Shown here piece after piece: positions 8,301-17,119 of a stretch of DNA of 56,665 bases (its first letter is position 1; each line of letters begins with the position of its first letter). This DNA comes from CAZVJA01 sp964626885. GTDB lineage: Bacteria > Planctomycetota > Planctomycetia > Planctomycetales > Planctomycetaceae. A program made the position numbers and the translations under genes. The DNA lies in the NCBI GenBank assembly GCA_964626885.1, contig CAZVJA010000008.1:1-56665 (forward strand), in the 5' to 3' direction. A model generated the notes under the pieces. The model saw only the letters and a program-made list of their open reading frames with translations, did not search any database and was not told where the DNA came from.

Positions 8301-9511
8301 TCGTTACGGCACTGCGCATGGTACGATCGCGGCGAGGAACCGTCGGAGCGGATGGCGAGCTTCCATTGGGCAGAAAGCTTGGTTCCATCCTCAATCTTTG
8401 CCACCAATTCTTCCGCCTTGCCGTTGCGCTCTTCGGTATCGCTGAACCGCAATACCGCCGAACGGACCGGCACGTTCGTATGACCCGAAAGAGACACGGT
8501 CGCCCCTTCCCACGCTTCGATGTTCCCTCCTGCCTGGGTCGTCGGAGAAAGCTCCATGTAATCGGGGAAGACATAGTGCAGGCTGTCGATGGTGGCGGAC
8601 GGCGGCTGCAGGACCGTAAGGTGGAAATCTTCGGAGTGCGCATCCCCAGCGACAATTCGGTAGGACATGTTTTGCAGAATGCCCCGACCGTTCTCACCCG
8701 TCAGCATCGCGCGGAACTGCTTTGTCGTTTCGTCCGCAAGCCGCATCTCAACCGGCTCATCGACAAACTTGCGATCGGCGGTTGTGTAAAGCAGGAGAGT
8801 TCGTTCGGGGATCTCACCGCGCAAGTCAACCGTCACTTCCAACTGAGCCCTGGCCAGCACTTCCACGTCCCCCGGCAGAACTCTCAAAATCTCTGTCCGC
8901 GTGGCGACCGACAGATCCGCCGCAGGCAGAATCGCGCGCCAGAGGGAACTCCAGGGCTTCTTCGGCGAGAGAACGGTGTAGAGGCAAAAGAGCAACACAC
9001 CGAGAAAGAGCACATACGACAGATGCATCAGTCGACGACGATCAACCGCATGTTCGACATCCACATGCGACAGCATCACCGCCGCTCGTTTTTCGATCGC
9101 ACGGCGAATCTCTTCGGGAACGTCTCGCCCCGCTCGTTGCAGATCGACGAGCGTAACCAGTCCCCCCTTGAGATCCGGTGCCGACTTTTCGATCAGTCTC
9201 GCTGCAAATAACGGATTGACCCGACGCATGTAGGGAACGACCAACTTCCAGCCAAGCCAGCCAGCCGTGATAACCAGCAACGCCACGAGCATTGAGATGC
9301 GGGCGATGGGAGAAAACCCGCCCGGGATCACCCAATGGTCGAGTACCACGAAGATCAACAGGTAGACGACCGCCAAAGAACCGGCGCCGACGGCGGCAGT
9401 CAGCAGGTCGGTTAAACGAACGGATGAACGGGTCCGTTGAAGCTGGAATGAGATGTATTCGTCGAACTCGACGTATTGCGCGGCATCATGCGTCTCGGTC
9501 GAAGTCGCCAT
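5342..9511 (-). CDS. Giant DUF4175-like membrane protein with a ~700-residue low-complexity region
   Basis: A 1389-residue protein resembling the DUF4175 family. Two N-terminal membrane segments lie around residues 45-60 and 72-90 and a third near 165-185. A beta-rich, probably periplasmic region follows to about residue 530. From about 535 to 1251 the chain is almost only K, E, D, Q, N, G, S, P, A, R and T, and I find no Cys, Trp, Phe, Tyr or Met in it. A helical C-terminal domain (about 1252-1389, starting DLEAAKKATN) ends the protein. The ATG has AGGAG upstream and a possible extended -10 promoter about 80 bases before it. It follows the BatA and VWA genes on the same strand, a common planctomycete order, and probably works with them in the envelope. 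The function is unknown. Confidence 0.8.
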   Translation of the reverse strand: MATSTETHDAAQYVEFDEYISFQLQRTRSSVRLTDLLTAAVGAGSLAVVYLLIFVVLDHWVIPGGFSPIARISMLVALLVITAGWLGWKLVVPYMRRVNPLFAARLIEKSAPDLKGGLVTLVDLQRAGRDVPEEIRRAIEKRAAVMLSHVDVEHAVDRRRLMHLSYVLFLGVLLFCLYTVLSPKKPWSSLWRAILPAADLSVATRTEILRVLPGDVEVLARAQLEVTVDLRGEIPERTLLLYTTADRKFVDEPVEMRLADETTKQFRAMLTGENGRGILQNMSYRIVAGDAHSEDFHLTVLQPPSATIDSLHYVFPDYMELSPTTQAGGNIEAWEGATVSLSGHTNVPVRSAVLRFSDTEERNGKAEELVAKIEDGTKLSAQWKLAIRSDGSSPRSYHAQCRNEAGETDPEPIQYTVKIRPDAPPDVAMRHPAGDIEMPANGVVPLVVEARDPDFKLRRLKLQIEKSGEEIIGPEIYEGSEQSYSGSFDWRLTPLNLKAGDVLSFWIEAQDNKQPIANRKNTPKLRIRITDPVSKEQIEKQLAQEKQRQEESARQEGRKQQGDQLAANKQRPEQNKEQAAAPQNKGKEPSEQEKREREQVKRDEQKQANEKGHGDQSAGEKLRSDEKGEEQKPGSQEQLDPEKESDEQKALQKILDRQKERLREEGSQKEGKGTDEQQEKQRSQDEHDKQNNEEQGKSESGEDSQKGESGRGKQSGKQAAQDRNVQESHEAGKPGQNNEGSGNQQKEEPRKPGSQPEQKGNGSKEEAEAKKNERSESGADGKGERKDGAKDRPENERQNKRDASGNDQQRDGNSGDSREKKSEANDAARNEGSDADKSPKEGAKENGTTDGSDNEAPASPKKDPTKNSEGDSGTATKNENKSAAKNKPDEKRKNGEAGDENESAKEKGDPNADSKSAKDDVKSQDGTGKEGKQNDGKPQDGSKPGARDDREPSQGQKDGNPATNKSDGANPKKADPNNPNKNAAEKNSGDKQSDKQGDKQNGTPNTKQQTGADPDKNAPRETLENARRDRGAKDVPEDVNERKEPTENQPPGPPAAKSDQKEGDPSQPPDAKSKDGKGKDGEPSPDGKQGQQQQTPKQGGKESSKPGDKSGEGQKSEQKQQGAGTQKEQSGDPQNGDAKSGDANTPGEGKPSDKGNGKPGEAKQGGKPSDSADQSGAEGGKEGSSSQGKGTPSEKSSPGKSSAKGGKSGGGGQKSDNPDRGDGRGDGNDDGQGKQGAGTGQGEGNGTAQEADLEAAKKATNLVLRKIRDDMKRGEVDQKLLDELGWTENEMKKFLERMQNSLQPTDLDSPAARARQRQFEETLKSLNLKSSASRRSGEAIKKRATEEIGPRRTPTPAEYREYYEAFTRSLSKQENATPSGKKPSASNPK
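5760..7910 (-). repeat. Low-complexity coding tract inside the DUF4175-like gene
   Basis: The tract encodes about 715 residues of charged and polar sequence with short recurring words such as KEG, GKPG, SGD, KQG, PDGK and NEG. It is degenerate rather than an exact tandem array. Its composition bias opens long but meaningless frames on the opposite strand (5767-6969 and 6982-7713). It probably encodes a disordered, cell-wall- or periplasm-spanning linker. Confidence 0.8.
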
Positions 9512-9815
9512 CCGTCGACATCTCCTGGGTTCTAAATGAAACGCCAGTCACAAGTTAGGGCGGCGCACAACATCCCGGCCCGTTGGTGCATTATACCACT
9601 TGAGACGTCGTTCGAGGGGAGATTTGTTCCGGAAAAACCCTCTGTCCGCGATCAATTCGAACCTTTGGTTCTGAAAGCATTTGCGTAAAATTTCAGATGC
9701 CTGTCCTCTCCGATCGCGGTCGAGTCGTTTTGAGGGACTGTTTCAGGAACAGCAGCGTCCTCCAGTCTCACGAAGTCCGCCGCGAAATGCTCGACGAATC
9801 GCTGACGGATGAACG
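9512..9815. other. Gap between the VWA and DUF4175-like genes
   Basis: 304 bases hold no credible gene. Small frames here are antisense or run into the neighbouring gene. A candidate extended -10 promoter on the minus strand (9590-9598) is the only signal I can point to, and it suggests the DUF4175-like gene can be transcribed separately from the genes upstream. Confidence 0.5.
9590..9598 (-). promoter_or_regulatory. Candidate extended -10 promoter for the DUF4175-like gene
   Basis: On the minus strand the sequence reads TGGTATAAT, which is a perfect TATAAT with the TGN extension, about 80 bases before the ATG at 9511. No good -35 box lies 16-18 bases upstream. That absence is tolerated by extended -10 promoters. 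Confidence 0.4.
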
Positions 9816-12089
9816 TCACACCATCCCGCGCCGTTTGCGGACGAACCACTCCAGCGTCATGATCGCCACAAAGACCAACAGGAATGGCCAGTTGTCCCAC
9901 AAGTTGTGCCGTTTCACCTGTGTCACTTCCAGGTTCGGAATGCCATTTTCGATCATCCGGTTAATAAAGCTGCCGATTTGCTCCGGCGGCATGGAAGTTC
10001 CTCCGGTGAGCGCTGCGATTTCTTCCGCGAGTGCAAAATCGGCAGCGGGGTTATCGAGTTCCAGATCGCGGGCGTCAACGATGAACCGAGTCCAGTCGTC
10101 AAATCCGAATAACTTACCGTCGCGCGTTCCTCTCACACGTACCCAGTAGTCCCCCGCCGCTTGCGTTTGAGAAAACGTCAACGTGTTCTTGTCGCCGCTT
10201 TTCAATGGGGTGAACGAACTGCGCACGCCGGACGGGTCGGTAATTTCAATCTGCAAGTCGACATCCGTGACCGGTAGCCCATTCTCACCTCGCGCGCCGC
10301 ATTCGATCTCGACCGGTTGACCCGGGACGAGATTGCGCGGCTCCACTCGTACCCAGACCGGCTTGTCGGTGTCGGATTCCTTATGCGACAGCCAGAGAAT
10401 CACTTGGCGCCAGAACCGTTGAAAAGACTCCCGCTGACCGGCCATCGCCCACTGGTACGTGGTGTCTCCCGCAAAAGCGATGACGCGCGACCGACCGAAC
10501 TCCTGCGCGAAGATCAACGGGATACCGTCGGTTGATTCCGCCAACACCTCGACCAACCCCTGCTTTGCCCTCAACTTATTGGCCCCTTGCAGCGGCGCGA
10601 GCGCGGCCCACCGCTCGCGATTGCGCCCTTCCGGATCGATGCGCATCACATAATGCCCCAGCCCGCGCGCCGTGGGAACCATTTGTATTGGTTTCAGATA
10701 GTGTAAATCCGCGGCGATCACGCCGTCGGCACTGAACTCGGCCGAGCTCATCTCCACCGGCAAAACATCGGCAAGCGCCGTCACTGCATATCCCCCAGGA
10801 CCGAACGTGTGATACCCGCCGGTCATGATCAGCCCCGCACCATCATGCACGCGCGCGGCTAATTTTCTGAGCAGTTCCTCGCCGAAGACATCCGCACGAA
10901 CATCGCCGATCATGTAGACATCGTACTTGCCGGGGTCGAACCATTCCGGATCGATCTCTTTTTCCGTGCGAAACTTTCCCGCATTCACGGGTTGGAAATC
11001 GAGCTGGATCTTTTCGGCACTGCCAAGGTTTCGTACCCACTTCATCTCCGGACGGAGCCGGTCCAAATAAGCCACCTTGATGCCACCGCGCTGCACGGTG
11101 ACAATGGTTTCTTTACGGTTATTCGACCGTTTGATCTCCCCTTCCAACGGCGGTACTTCCACCGCCAATTTGTATTCCCCGGGACGATCAGGCACCCAGG
11201 CAAGGTCGACGGGAATCTCCTGAACATCGCGGCTGGGTGTGATCTCCACAGTGGGCTTTGCGTTGCGGACGGCCGGTGGAAAGGTCATTTCCCCCGCGAT
11301 CCCGGGTGATTTTCCGCTTCGGTCCTCAACGAGCAAACGGACAGTCATTGGCCGGCCGTTGGCCCCGCTGGTATGAAGACGAATGGTCACCGGAACAGTC
11401 TTCTTTTCAAATGCCAAAGGATCGACTTGCAGATCCGCGACCGCCACATCGAGCGTGGAAGCCGACAACCCGGTTGCACCAATCGGAAAGGTGTGGACGG
11501 GGATCTGACGGTCTCCCATTCGTCGTGCCGCCGCGCGAGGATCAAGATCTTTTCCAGGCAAAACGCGCTGTGCGAAGTCGCTAAGCATAAAAGTACCGAC
11601 AACGCGGCTATTTTGCGATTCGCGCATCAAGGTATCGAGCGCAACGCCCACAGCGGATTGTGTTCCTTCGGTTTGATCCTCTAGCTTTTCGACGGGCCGA
11701 AGTTCCTCGTCGAAATTAAAATAGAGGAGCCCGACCTGCTTCTTGAGTTCTTCGAGTGAGGCGCCATTCTCTTCAATCGCTTTCAACAGAGTTTTTCGGC
11801 GAGTGGTCCCCCCTGTGCCATCGGGTGTCGACATACTCCGACTGGAATCGCCGACGATGTAAATCACCGCCGTGTTTTGATTGGTATCACGAATTTCAAT
11901 GGCCGGGCGAAGCATCGCCAACGCAAGCATGAACACCGACGCAGCCCGCAGCCCGAGCAGCAACCGGCGTGTCATTTTCGGCAGATGCCGGACGCGGCGG
12001 GGATACGTCATCAGCACGAGCAACGCGAGACACGCGATCGCCGTGACGACCCACCACCAGGGCCAGATAGGTTCAACAACAAACTTCAT
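9816..12089 (-). CDS. VWA / glutamine amidotransferase-like membrane protein
   Basis: A 757-residue protein with two N-terminal membrane segments (around PWWWVVTAIACLALLVLM and LRAASVFMLALAMLRP). A von Willebrand A domain with a GDSSRSMS MIDAS motif follows, then a class I glutamine-amidotransferase-like fold (YDVYMIGDVRADVF ... GAGLIMTGGYHTFGPGGY), Ig-like beta sequence, and a C-terminal membrane helix before a basic RKRRG tail. No catalytic Cys is evident at the amidotransferase nucleophile position, so this domain is probably structural. The ATG at 12089 has GGAAG upstream. A TTG at 12125 would overlap the BatA stop by 4 bases and is the alternative start. It is cotranscribed with the BatA/VWA gene and likely forms a cell-envelope complex with it. 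Confidence 0.8.
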   Translation of the reverse strand: MKFVVEPIWPWWWVVTAIACLALLVLMTYPRRVRHLPKMTRRLLLGLRAASVFMLALAMLRPAIEIRDTNQNTAVIYIVGDSSRSMSTPDGTGGTTRRKTLLKAIEENGASLEELKKQVGLLYFNFDEELRPVEKLEDQTEGTQSAVGVALDTLMRESQNSRVVGTFMLSDFAQRVLPGKDLDPRAAARRMGDRQIPVHTFPIGATGLSASTLDVAVADLQVDPLAFEKKTVPVTIRLHTSGANGRPMTVRLLVEDRSGKSPGIAGEMTFPPAVRNAKPTVEITPSRDVQEIPVDLAWVPDRPGEYKLAVEVPPLEGEIKRSNNRKETIVTVQRGGIKVAYLDRLRPEMKWVRNLGSAEKIQLDFQPVNAGKFRTEKEIDPEWFDPGKYDVYMIGDVRADVFGEELLRKLAARVHDGAGLIMTGGYHTFGPGGYAVTALADVLPVEMSSAEFSADGVIAADLHYLKPIQMVPTARGLGHYVMRIDPEGRNRERWAALAPLQGANKLRAKQGLVEVLAESTDGIPLIFAQEFGRSRVIAFAGDTTYQWAMAGQRESFQRFWRQVILWLSHKESDTDKPVWVRVEPRNLVPGQPVEIECGARGENGLPVTDVDLQIEITDPSGVRSSFTPLKSGDKNTLTFSQTQAAGDYWVRVRGTRDGKLFGFDDWTRFIVDARDLELDNPAADFALAEEIAALTGGTSMPPEQIGSFINRMIENGIPNLEVTQVKRHNLWDNWPFLLVFVAIMTLEWFVRKRRGMV

Positions 12090-12121
12090 TGACGATTTGC
12101 TTCCGAAAACGACTCGCTCGC

Positions 12122-14569
12122 TCAATTCCCCCGCGAACTGGAAAGCTCCGGTGTTCGCGCTTCATCCGCCTCGTAAAATCTGTTGGCAACAAAATGCTCG
12201 GCGCAAAACGCCATCATCAGGATCAACACGACAAAGCCGTACATCTCCTTCCCCAACCGCCGCTCTCCCACATTGCGCGTCAGTCCGTCGATGTTCTGAG
12301 CCGTACTGTATCGATCTTTCCCAAGCAGGTTGTCGAGTTCGGGGGATTGAATCCGATCAAAATTGCTTTCTTCCGAGCGGCCGTTCACACTGAACCCGCT
12401 GGAGAACGGGACATCATTTTCCGCCGCTAGTACCTCGAATTGGCCGATCTGATCCGCATCGCGGATCGCCAGCAGGGAAGAACCTGCCGGAACATCACCC
12501 GGAATTTGCTCGAAACCAGGCTTCCGCAACAGGTAACGACGCAGTGGCCGCTCCGGGTCGAGGTGAAGAATCACTTCGTCCCCAGTGCTGTAGTTGTAGA
12601 CGTCGTCGGCTCGCCGCCCAAGATGCTGTATGATCTGGTCCGCCAACGCCACGAACCAATGGCGCGCCAACGGTAACTCACTCCATCCGCTCAGGTCGAC
12701 AGCGGTCGTCAACATCAGGGTTCGTCCCCGACCGTGAACCCGCTCCAAGAACGCGGGGGAATTCCGTTCGTCGTTGTACCCGGTGATGACTGCGGCTCCC
12801 TGATTCGGATCGACCCGCCAGCAACGCTGAATGCCTACCGTTGCGAGATCGCCAAAGCCTCCCGGGAAGAATTCGAACTTCGTGAAAATGGGATGTGTGA
12901 AATCTTGCAGGTTGAGTCGCGTTTCTTCGGGCAGATAGATGTGACCCGCCAATTTCGCCGGAAGAAACGTCTGCGGAACACCACCATTGTAAGAAACGGG
13001 GTCAATCTCGGCTCGTCCCAGGATTACCGCAAGCCCCCCTCCCGACTGCACGAATGACGCTAGCATGTTCCAGGCGGTATCGGGAAGCGACCGGACATTG
13101 ACGAGACACACAACATCAAATGGCGCGAGATCAGTCTTCGTGAACTGCGCGGGAGAGACCTCCGTGCATTGGTACCGTGCCTTCCCGAGCCGAACAAGTT
13201 CCGAAGGGGCGAGTGCCTGCGTCCAAAGATACGACTCGTCACGCGATTCTTGAACAATCAGTATTTCAGGCGGCTTCGCGGCTGCCACAGTAAAGTAACG
13301 AATGTCGTCGGCCGGAAACGGATCACTTGTCACCAGGCGAATCTCACCATGTGTGATCGGATTCGCAATTCCCGGAACAACGAACTGCAAACCGCGCTGC
13401 GTTGCCCCTTCCAGACGCTCTGAGCGCTGTTCACGCTTCACGAGCATTCCTTTTTCGTTCTGCACATGCAATTCGATGGTCGGTTCCGACGCTTCCACTC
13501 CGACCGATTCGAGCGAGACGTCCACCACCAGTTCCCCGCCCGCCGAAACAGTCTGCGACGACAAGCGGAAACCGGAGATCCCCATGTTGATCGGCTTTTC
13601 AACGCCCACGTCGATCAAATAGACCTGCACCCAGGGGAGTTGCTCCAATTCGCTCTTGAGCACACCGGAATCGGGAACGCGCCAACCGCTTGCCGCAAAA
13701 TCCGTGAAGATGTAAATCTCACGAAGAAACCGGTCGCTGCGCAGTTCCTCGGGTACGGCGGCCTGTGTCTCGAATGTTCGGCGGTAATCTTCTTCCTGCA
13801 ACGCGAGCGCTGCCCGGAGCCGGTCATTGAGAGACAAACTGACGGCTTTGGGTTTCAACGATTCCAGGCGAGATTTCGCACCGGCCGGGTCGGCCTGAAA
13901 CAGGATCGGGTTGGAGGTCGATGTATCCGCCACGCCGACGCGGCTCCCGGACGGGAGCGCCTCGATATGCTCTCCGGCGATCTGCTGCGCCAACTCAAGC
14001 CTTGTCTTATTGTTGAGCCGGTAACTCATACTCATGCTGGTATCAAATAAAAAGACTCCGGCCACCGGCAGATTGTGATCTCCCGCCGGAACCGGGGAAG
14101 AGATCTCCGCGGAAATACGTCGCTGATACGGCCAAGCTACGAGCAGTAGAAACAATACGGCGAGCGCCGTCCCGATGCCGCCGCGCAGTATCGACTTTCG
14201 ATATGCCAGGTCGTGCTGCGCCATCCGCGCACGCCGCCAATGTCGAAGCATTCCCCAATACGCCCCCCCCGCCACCAGAAACAGGATGGCCAGCGTCAAG
14301 GCTTCACGAAGATTCGGACGATAGTTCGCTGCGGGAAGCGACGGGCGTGCGATCGCAGCGACCAGCAAGCTAATGACTGCTACCCTCAGCAGTAGGAGCC
14401 AGACGTGCCGCAGCCTCAACCTCCGCACATTATTCTTGCGGCGCACCTGAATCAGCCGAAGAGCCGGAAACAGCAGCTTTTTCGGGCGCTGCCGCATCAG
14501 CAGGTGCAGCAGGACCGGAATGGCGGCCAGTGCGAAACCTGTCAGGATGGCGGGGTTCAGCAGCGACAT
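12122..14569 (-). CDS. BatA/VWA domain membrane protein
   Basis: An 815-residue protein starting with a BatA N-terminal region (residues 1-80: a hydrophobic helix, then MRQRPKKLLFPALRLI and RRLRLRHVWLLLLRVAVISLL). More membrane segments follow, then a VWA domain whose MIDAS reads FDTSMSMSYR. A long beta-rich region comes next, and a last hydrophobic helix lies near the C terminus (YGFVVLILMMAFCAEHFVA). In well-studied bacteria BatA proteins are encoded beside MoxR ATPases and DUF58 proteins and take part in stress tolerance or metal-dependent maturation. Neither partner is in this window. Downstream come the VWA/GATase-like and DUF4175-like genes on the same strand, so the three probably act together at the membrane. 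Confidence 0.82.
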   Translation of the reverse strand: MSLLNPAILTGFALAAIPVLLHLLMRQRPKKLLFPALRLIQVRRKNNVRRLRLRHVWLLLLRVAVISLLVAAIARPSLPAANYRPNLREALTLAILFLVAGGAYWGMLRHWRRARMAQHDLAYRKSILRGGIGTALAVLFLLLVAWPYQRRISAEISSPVPAGDHNLPVAGVFLFDTSMSMSYRLNNKTRLELAQQIAGEHIEALPSGSRVGVADTSTSNPILFQADPAGAKSRLESLKPKAVSLSLNDRLRAALALQEEDYRRTFETQAAVPEELRSDRFLREIYIFTDFAASGWRVPDSGVLKSELEQLPWVQVYLIDVGVEKPINMGISGFRLSSQTVSAGGELVVDVSLESVGVEASEPTIELHVQNEKGMLVKREQRSERLEGATQRGLQFVVPGIANPITHGEIRLVTSDPFPADDIRYFTVAAAKPPEILIVQESRDESYLWTQALAPSELVRLGKARYQCTEVSPAQFTKTDLAPFDVVCLVNVRSLPDTAWNMLASFVQSGGGLAVILGRAEIDPVSYNGGVPQTFLPAKLAGHIYLPEETRLNLQDFTHPIFTKFEFFPGGFGDLATVGIQRCWRVDPNQGAAVITGYNDERNSPAFLERVHGRGRTLMLTTAVDLSGWSELPLARHWFVALADQIIQHLGRRADDVYNYSTGDEVILHLDPERPLRRYLLRKPGFEQIPGDVPAGSSLLAIRDADQIGQFEVLAAENDVPFSSGFSVNGRSEESNFDRIQSPELDNLLGKDRYSTAQNIDGLTRNVGERRLGKEMYGFVVLILMMAFCAEHFVANRFYEADEARTPELSSSRGN

Positions 14570-14637
14570 AACCCTATTCTATCCGTAGCATTGCGGTTCG
14601 TCACAGGGGGAATGCCATCGTCGAGACCAAAACCACA

Positions 14638-15483
14638 TCAGCGGCCGGGGCGTTTTAACTGATGGGGCTTGGTGAGCAGCGAGTACATTTCCGGGCGGCG
14701 ATCCGCCAAGCGGTCGATTTCGTGCTTGCCGGGGACGCGGATATAGTGTTTGTTACGCGCGCGGGCCGGGTCGATCTCCGCGTATAAGATCTGCTCGCCG
14801 CTGTTCTCCGCAACAGCCAGGGCATGTCCCCACGGATCAGCAATGATGCTGCGGCCAATGAATTGGAATCCTCGTTCCGAGTCGCCGCGGTTGACTGCCA
14901 TGTAATACACACCGTTCTCAAGCGCACGGGCATTGACGCAGCAGGAGGCTGTGCATTCGGCTCCGCTCGGCCAATTCGTTGGAAGCACGATGAGATCGGC
15001 CCCCAACAATGTCAAGCACCGCGCTGCCTCGGGAAAAGCGGAGTCGTAACAGATGCTCATCCCCACATTGAGCCCCCCTGCGGAATGGACCGCGAAGGGC
15101 TGATCCCCGTACGTTGTAAACATATCGACGCCGAGAAACGGGAGATGCACCTTTCGGTACGATCCGGCAACCCCTTCCGGTCCAACCAGCACAGCGGCGT
15201 TGAACAGCCGGTCGCCGGATGATTCGAGCATTCCGAAGATCACCCAGCACCCCAGGTTGGCGCAAACCTGCTGCATGAACTTTGTCGCCGGGCCTGGAAT
15301 CGGCTCACCATGCGGTCGGGCTTCATCCAAACTCTCGAAGCAATATCCCGTGGCAGCGCATTCGGGGAAGACGGTAAGGGACGCCCCGGCATCACGTGTT
15401 TCCCGGAGAAACTCCGCCATCCGGTCGAGATTCCGCTGCTTTTCCCCCAAGGAGACATCCATTTGGACTCCGGCGATCTTCAT
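14638..15483 (-). CDS. Carbon-nitrogen hydrolase (nitrilase superfamily)
   Basis: A 281-residue cytoplasmic hydrolase with the full Glu-Lys-Cys triad of the nitrilase superfamily: E41 in FPECAATGY, K111 in RKVHLPFLG, and C145 in SICYDSAFPEAAR. The Cys is followed by the usual DxxFPE-like context. Members hydrolyse amides, N-carbamoyl compounds or nitriles. The sequence looks more like the amidase/carbamoylase branches than true nitrilases, but I cannot name the substrate. The length is normal. It lies 68 bases upstream of the BatA gene on the same strand. It is divergent from the CNNM gene, with which it shares a 226-base promoter region. Confidence 0.85.
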   Translation of the reverse strand: MKIAGVQMDVSLGEKQRNLDRMAEFLRETRDAGASLTVFPECAATGYCFESLDEARPHGEPIPGPATKFMQQVCANLGCWVIFGMLESSGDRLFNAAVLVGPEGVAGSYRKVHLPFLGVDMFTTYGDQPFAVHSAGGLNVGMSICYDSAFPEAARCLTLLGADLIVLPTNWPSGAECTASCCVNARALENGVYYMAVNRGDSERGFQFIGRSIIADPWGHALAVAENSGEQILYAEIDPARARNKHYIRVPGKHEIDRLADRRPEMYSLLTKPHQLKRPGR

Positions 15484-15709
15484 TCGTCCACGGCTCCGTG
15501 CGAGAAAACGGATTCGGCCTATTCAAACAGGAACAGCCACAATCTCGTGAAGTTTTTCCAACAGGGTGTAGTATTATTGCCGGCGGAAGAAGTTGCAAAC
15601 CGATCCCGCTCTTGAAATCTCTGGGTGAGTCTGCTCAAAAGTAACAGAGCCAGGAAACGCGCCGCGAAACAGGACTCCGACCGGCGCTGCCTGCCAAACC
15701 GAGGAAGCC

Positions 15710-17068
15710 ATGTGGAGCGTTGAATTGGGCGTGATGGCGGCAATGATCGCCATCAACAGCGTTTTCGCCGCCTATGAGATCGCGCTCGCTTCCATTTCCC
15801 TTGCACGGTTGCAGGTGTTGAAAGAGGAGAATCACCGCGGAGCGCGCAACGCCGTCTTCATGAAGGAAAACATGGAGGCGAGCCTGGCGGTCGTGCAGTT
15901 GGGGATCACGCTTGTCGGAGCAATCGCAGCCGCAACGGGTGGCGCGGGAGCGGAGGAGAACCTTACGCCGCTGTTGGAAACAAGTTTCGGATTATCGAGC
16001 GGTACCGCCGATATCGTCGCCATCTCACTGGTCGTCGTACCGCTGACAGTCGTCTCGATCATCTTCGGGGAACTTGTCCCAAAAGTTTTCGCGCTACGGA
16101 ACAAGGAGCTGATCTGCCTGCAACTCTCCGGTCCGATGCGATGGTTTTCGTTCAGCGTCTGGCCGGCGGTCTGGATGTTCGAGGAGTCAGTCTCCGCGAT
16201 CACACATTTTGCGGAACGCCACTTGAGATCGCGGATCGATCCATCAACCCGATCGGAAGAATCACACATTCAAGAGTTGCGGGCCAGTGCGGCCCTCGCA
16301 CGGGGCTCTCGACTGATCGGACCTCGGCAGGAGAACATTATTCTGAGTGCAACGCGGCTCTCGTCGCGGCAGGTCCGCGAGATCATGCTGGCGGCCCAGC
16401 ATATCTCGATGCTTAATCTCGGAGATTCGCTTGCCGACTGCCTGGTGGCTGCGCATCTCGACATGCACACCCGGTTTCCCGTCACGGAGCAGCCAGGGAT
16501 TTCACAAAAGATTATCGGTTATGTGAACTTCAAGGACATTGTTGCACAGATGCGATTGGCGCCGCACGAGCCGTCACTTCGCGCGATCCTGCGGCCGATT
16601 CCCGCATTCGCCGATACGGTCCCCATTGCCTCCTGCCTGGAAAGGATGATGCGGGAGCATACGCACATCGCCCTTGTACGCGACAAATCGGACCGCGTGC
16701 TTGGCATGATTACGCTGGAGGACATTATCGAGGAACTCGTCGGCGAGATCGAGGACGAACACGACCGCCTGCCGCTGCATGCTGTCGAGTCGCAGGCCGG
16801 TTGGGTTGTCGGTGGAGGCATTGGATTGCAGAGGCTCAAAGAGCTGACGGGAATCGACCTCACGACCGACATGCCGCGCGGCAATATCCGCAACCTCAGC
16901 CAGTGGGTCGAAGGGCATCTCGGCCGGCCTGTGCACGGCGGCGATATCCTGGAACGTGGTTTGGTGAGAGTGCTGGTCCGCAAGCTGCGGCGTCAGGAAG
17001 TACTCGAAGCCCAGATCAGCCGGATTACCGCCCCCGAAGGGAAACCGATGCAGCCGTCAGCGAGTTAA
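15710..17068 (+). CDS. CNNM / CorC-family (hemolysin-like) membrane protein with CBS pair
   Basis: A 452-residue protein of the UPF0053/CNNM family. The N-terminal DUF21/CNNM transmembrane domain (residues about 1-170, with GIRLAATGG-type small-residue helices) is followed by a CBS pair (about 215-340, including HTHIALVRDKSDRVLGMITLEDIIEELVGEI) and a C-terminal CorC_HlyC domain (about 355-430). Relatives export magnesium or cobalt, or help maintain divalent-cation balance; the old name hemolysin is misleading. The CBS pair probably senses adenine nucleotides or Mg-ATP. The start has GAGGAAG just upstream. It converges with the amino-acid permease gene, 51 bases away, across a weak hairpin (17095-17107). 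Confidence 0.85.
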   Translation: MWSVELGVMAAMIAINSVFAAYEIALASISLARLQVLKEENHRGARNAVFMKENMEASLAVVQLGITLVGAIAAATGGAGAEENLTPLLETSFGLSSGTADIVAISLVVVPLTVVSIIFGELVPKVFALRNKELICLQLSGPMRWFSFSVWPAVWMFEESVSAITHFAERHLRSRIDPSTRSEESHIQELRASAALARGSRLIGPRQENIILSATRLSSRQVREIMLAAQHISMLNLGDSLADCLVAAHLDMHTRFPVTEQPGISQKIIGYVNFKDIVAQMRLAPHEPSLRAILRPIPAFADTVPIASCLERMMREHTHIALVRDKSDRVLGMITLEDIIEELVGEIEDEHDRLPLHAVESQAGWVVGGGIGLQRLKELTGIDLTTDMPRGNIRNLSQWVEGHLGRPVHGGDILERGLVRVLVRKLRRQEVLEAQISRITAPEGKPMQPSAS

Positions 17069-17119
17069 GGTTGGTGGGCTGACGACCAATGCGACGTGAA
17101 TCTCACGACGTGTTCCGCG

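Noticed and set aside
8066..9211. 381-residue plus-strand frame over the N-terminal part of the DUF4175-like gene
   Set aside because: It is the antisense shadow of a real membrane-protein gene and its sequence has no recognisable family.
17095..17107. Hairpin CGTGA-ATC-TCACG between convergent CNNM and permease genes as a terminator
   Set aside because: Only 5 base pairs with no U-tract, so I do not call it a terminator.
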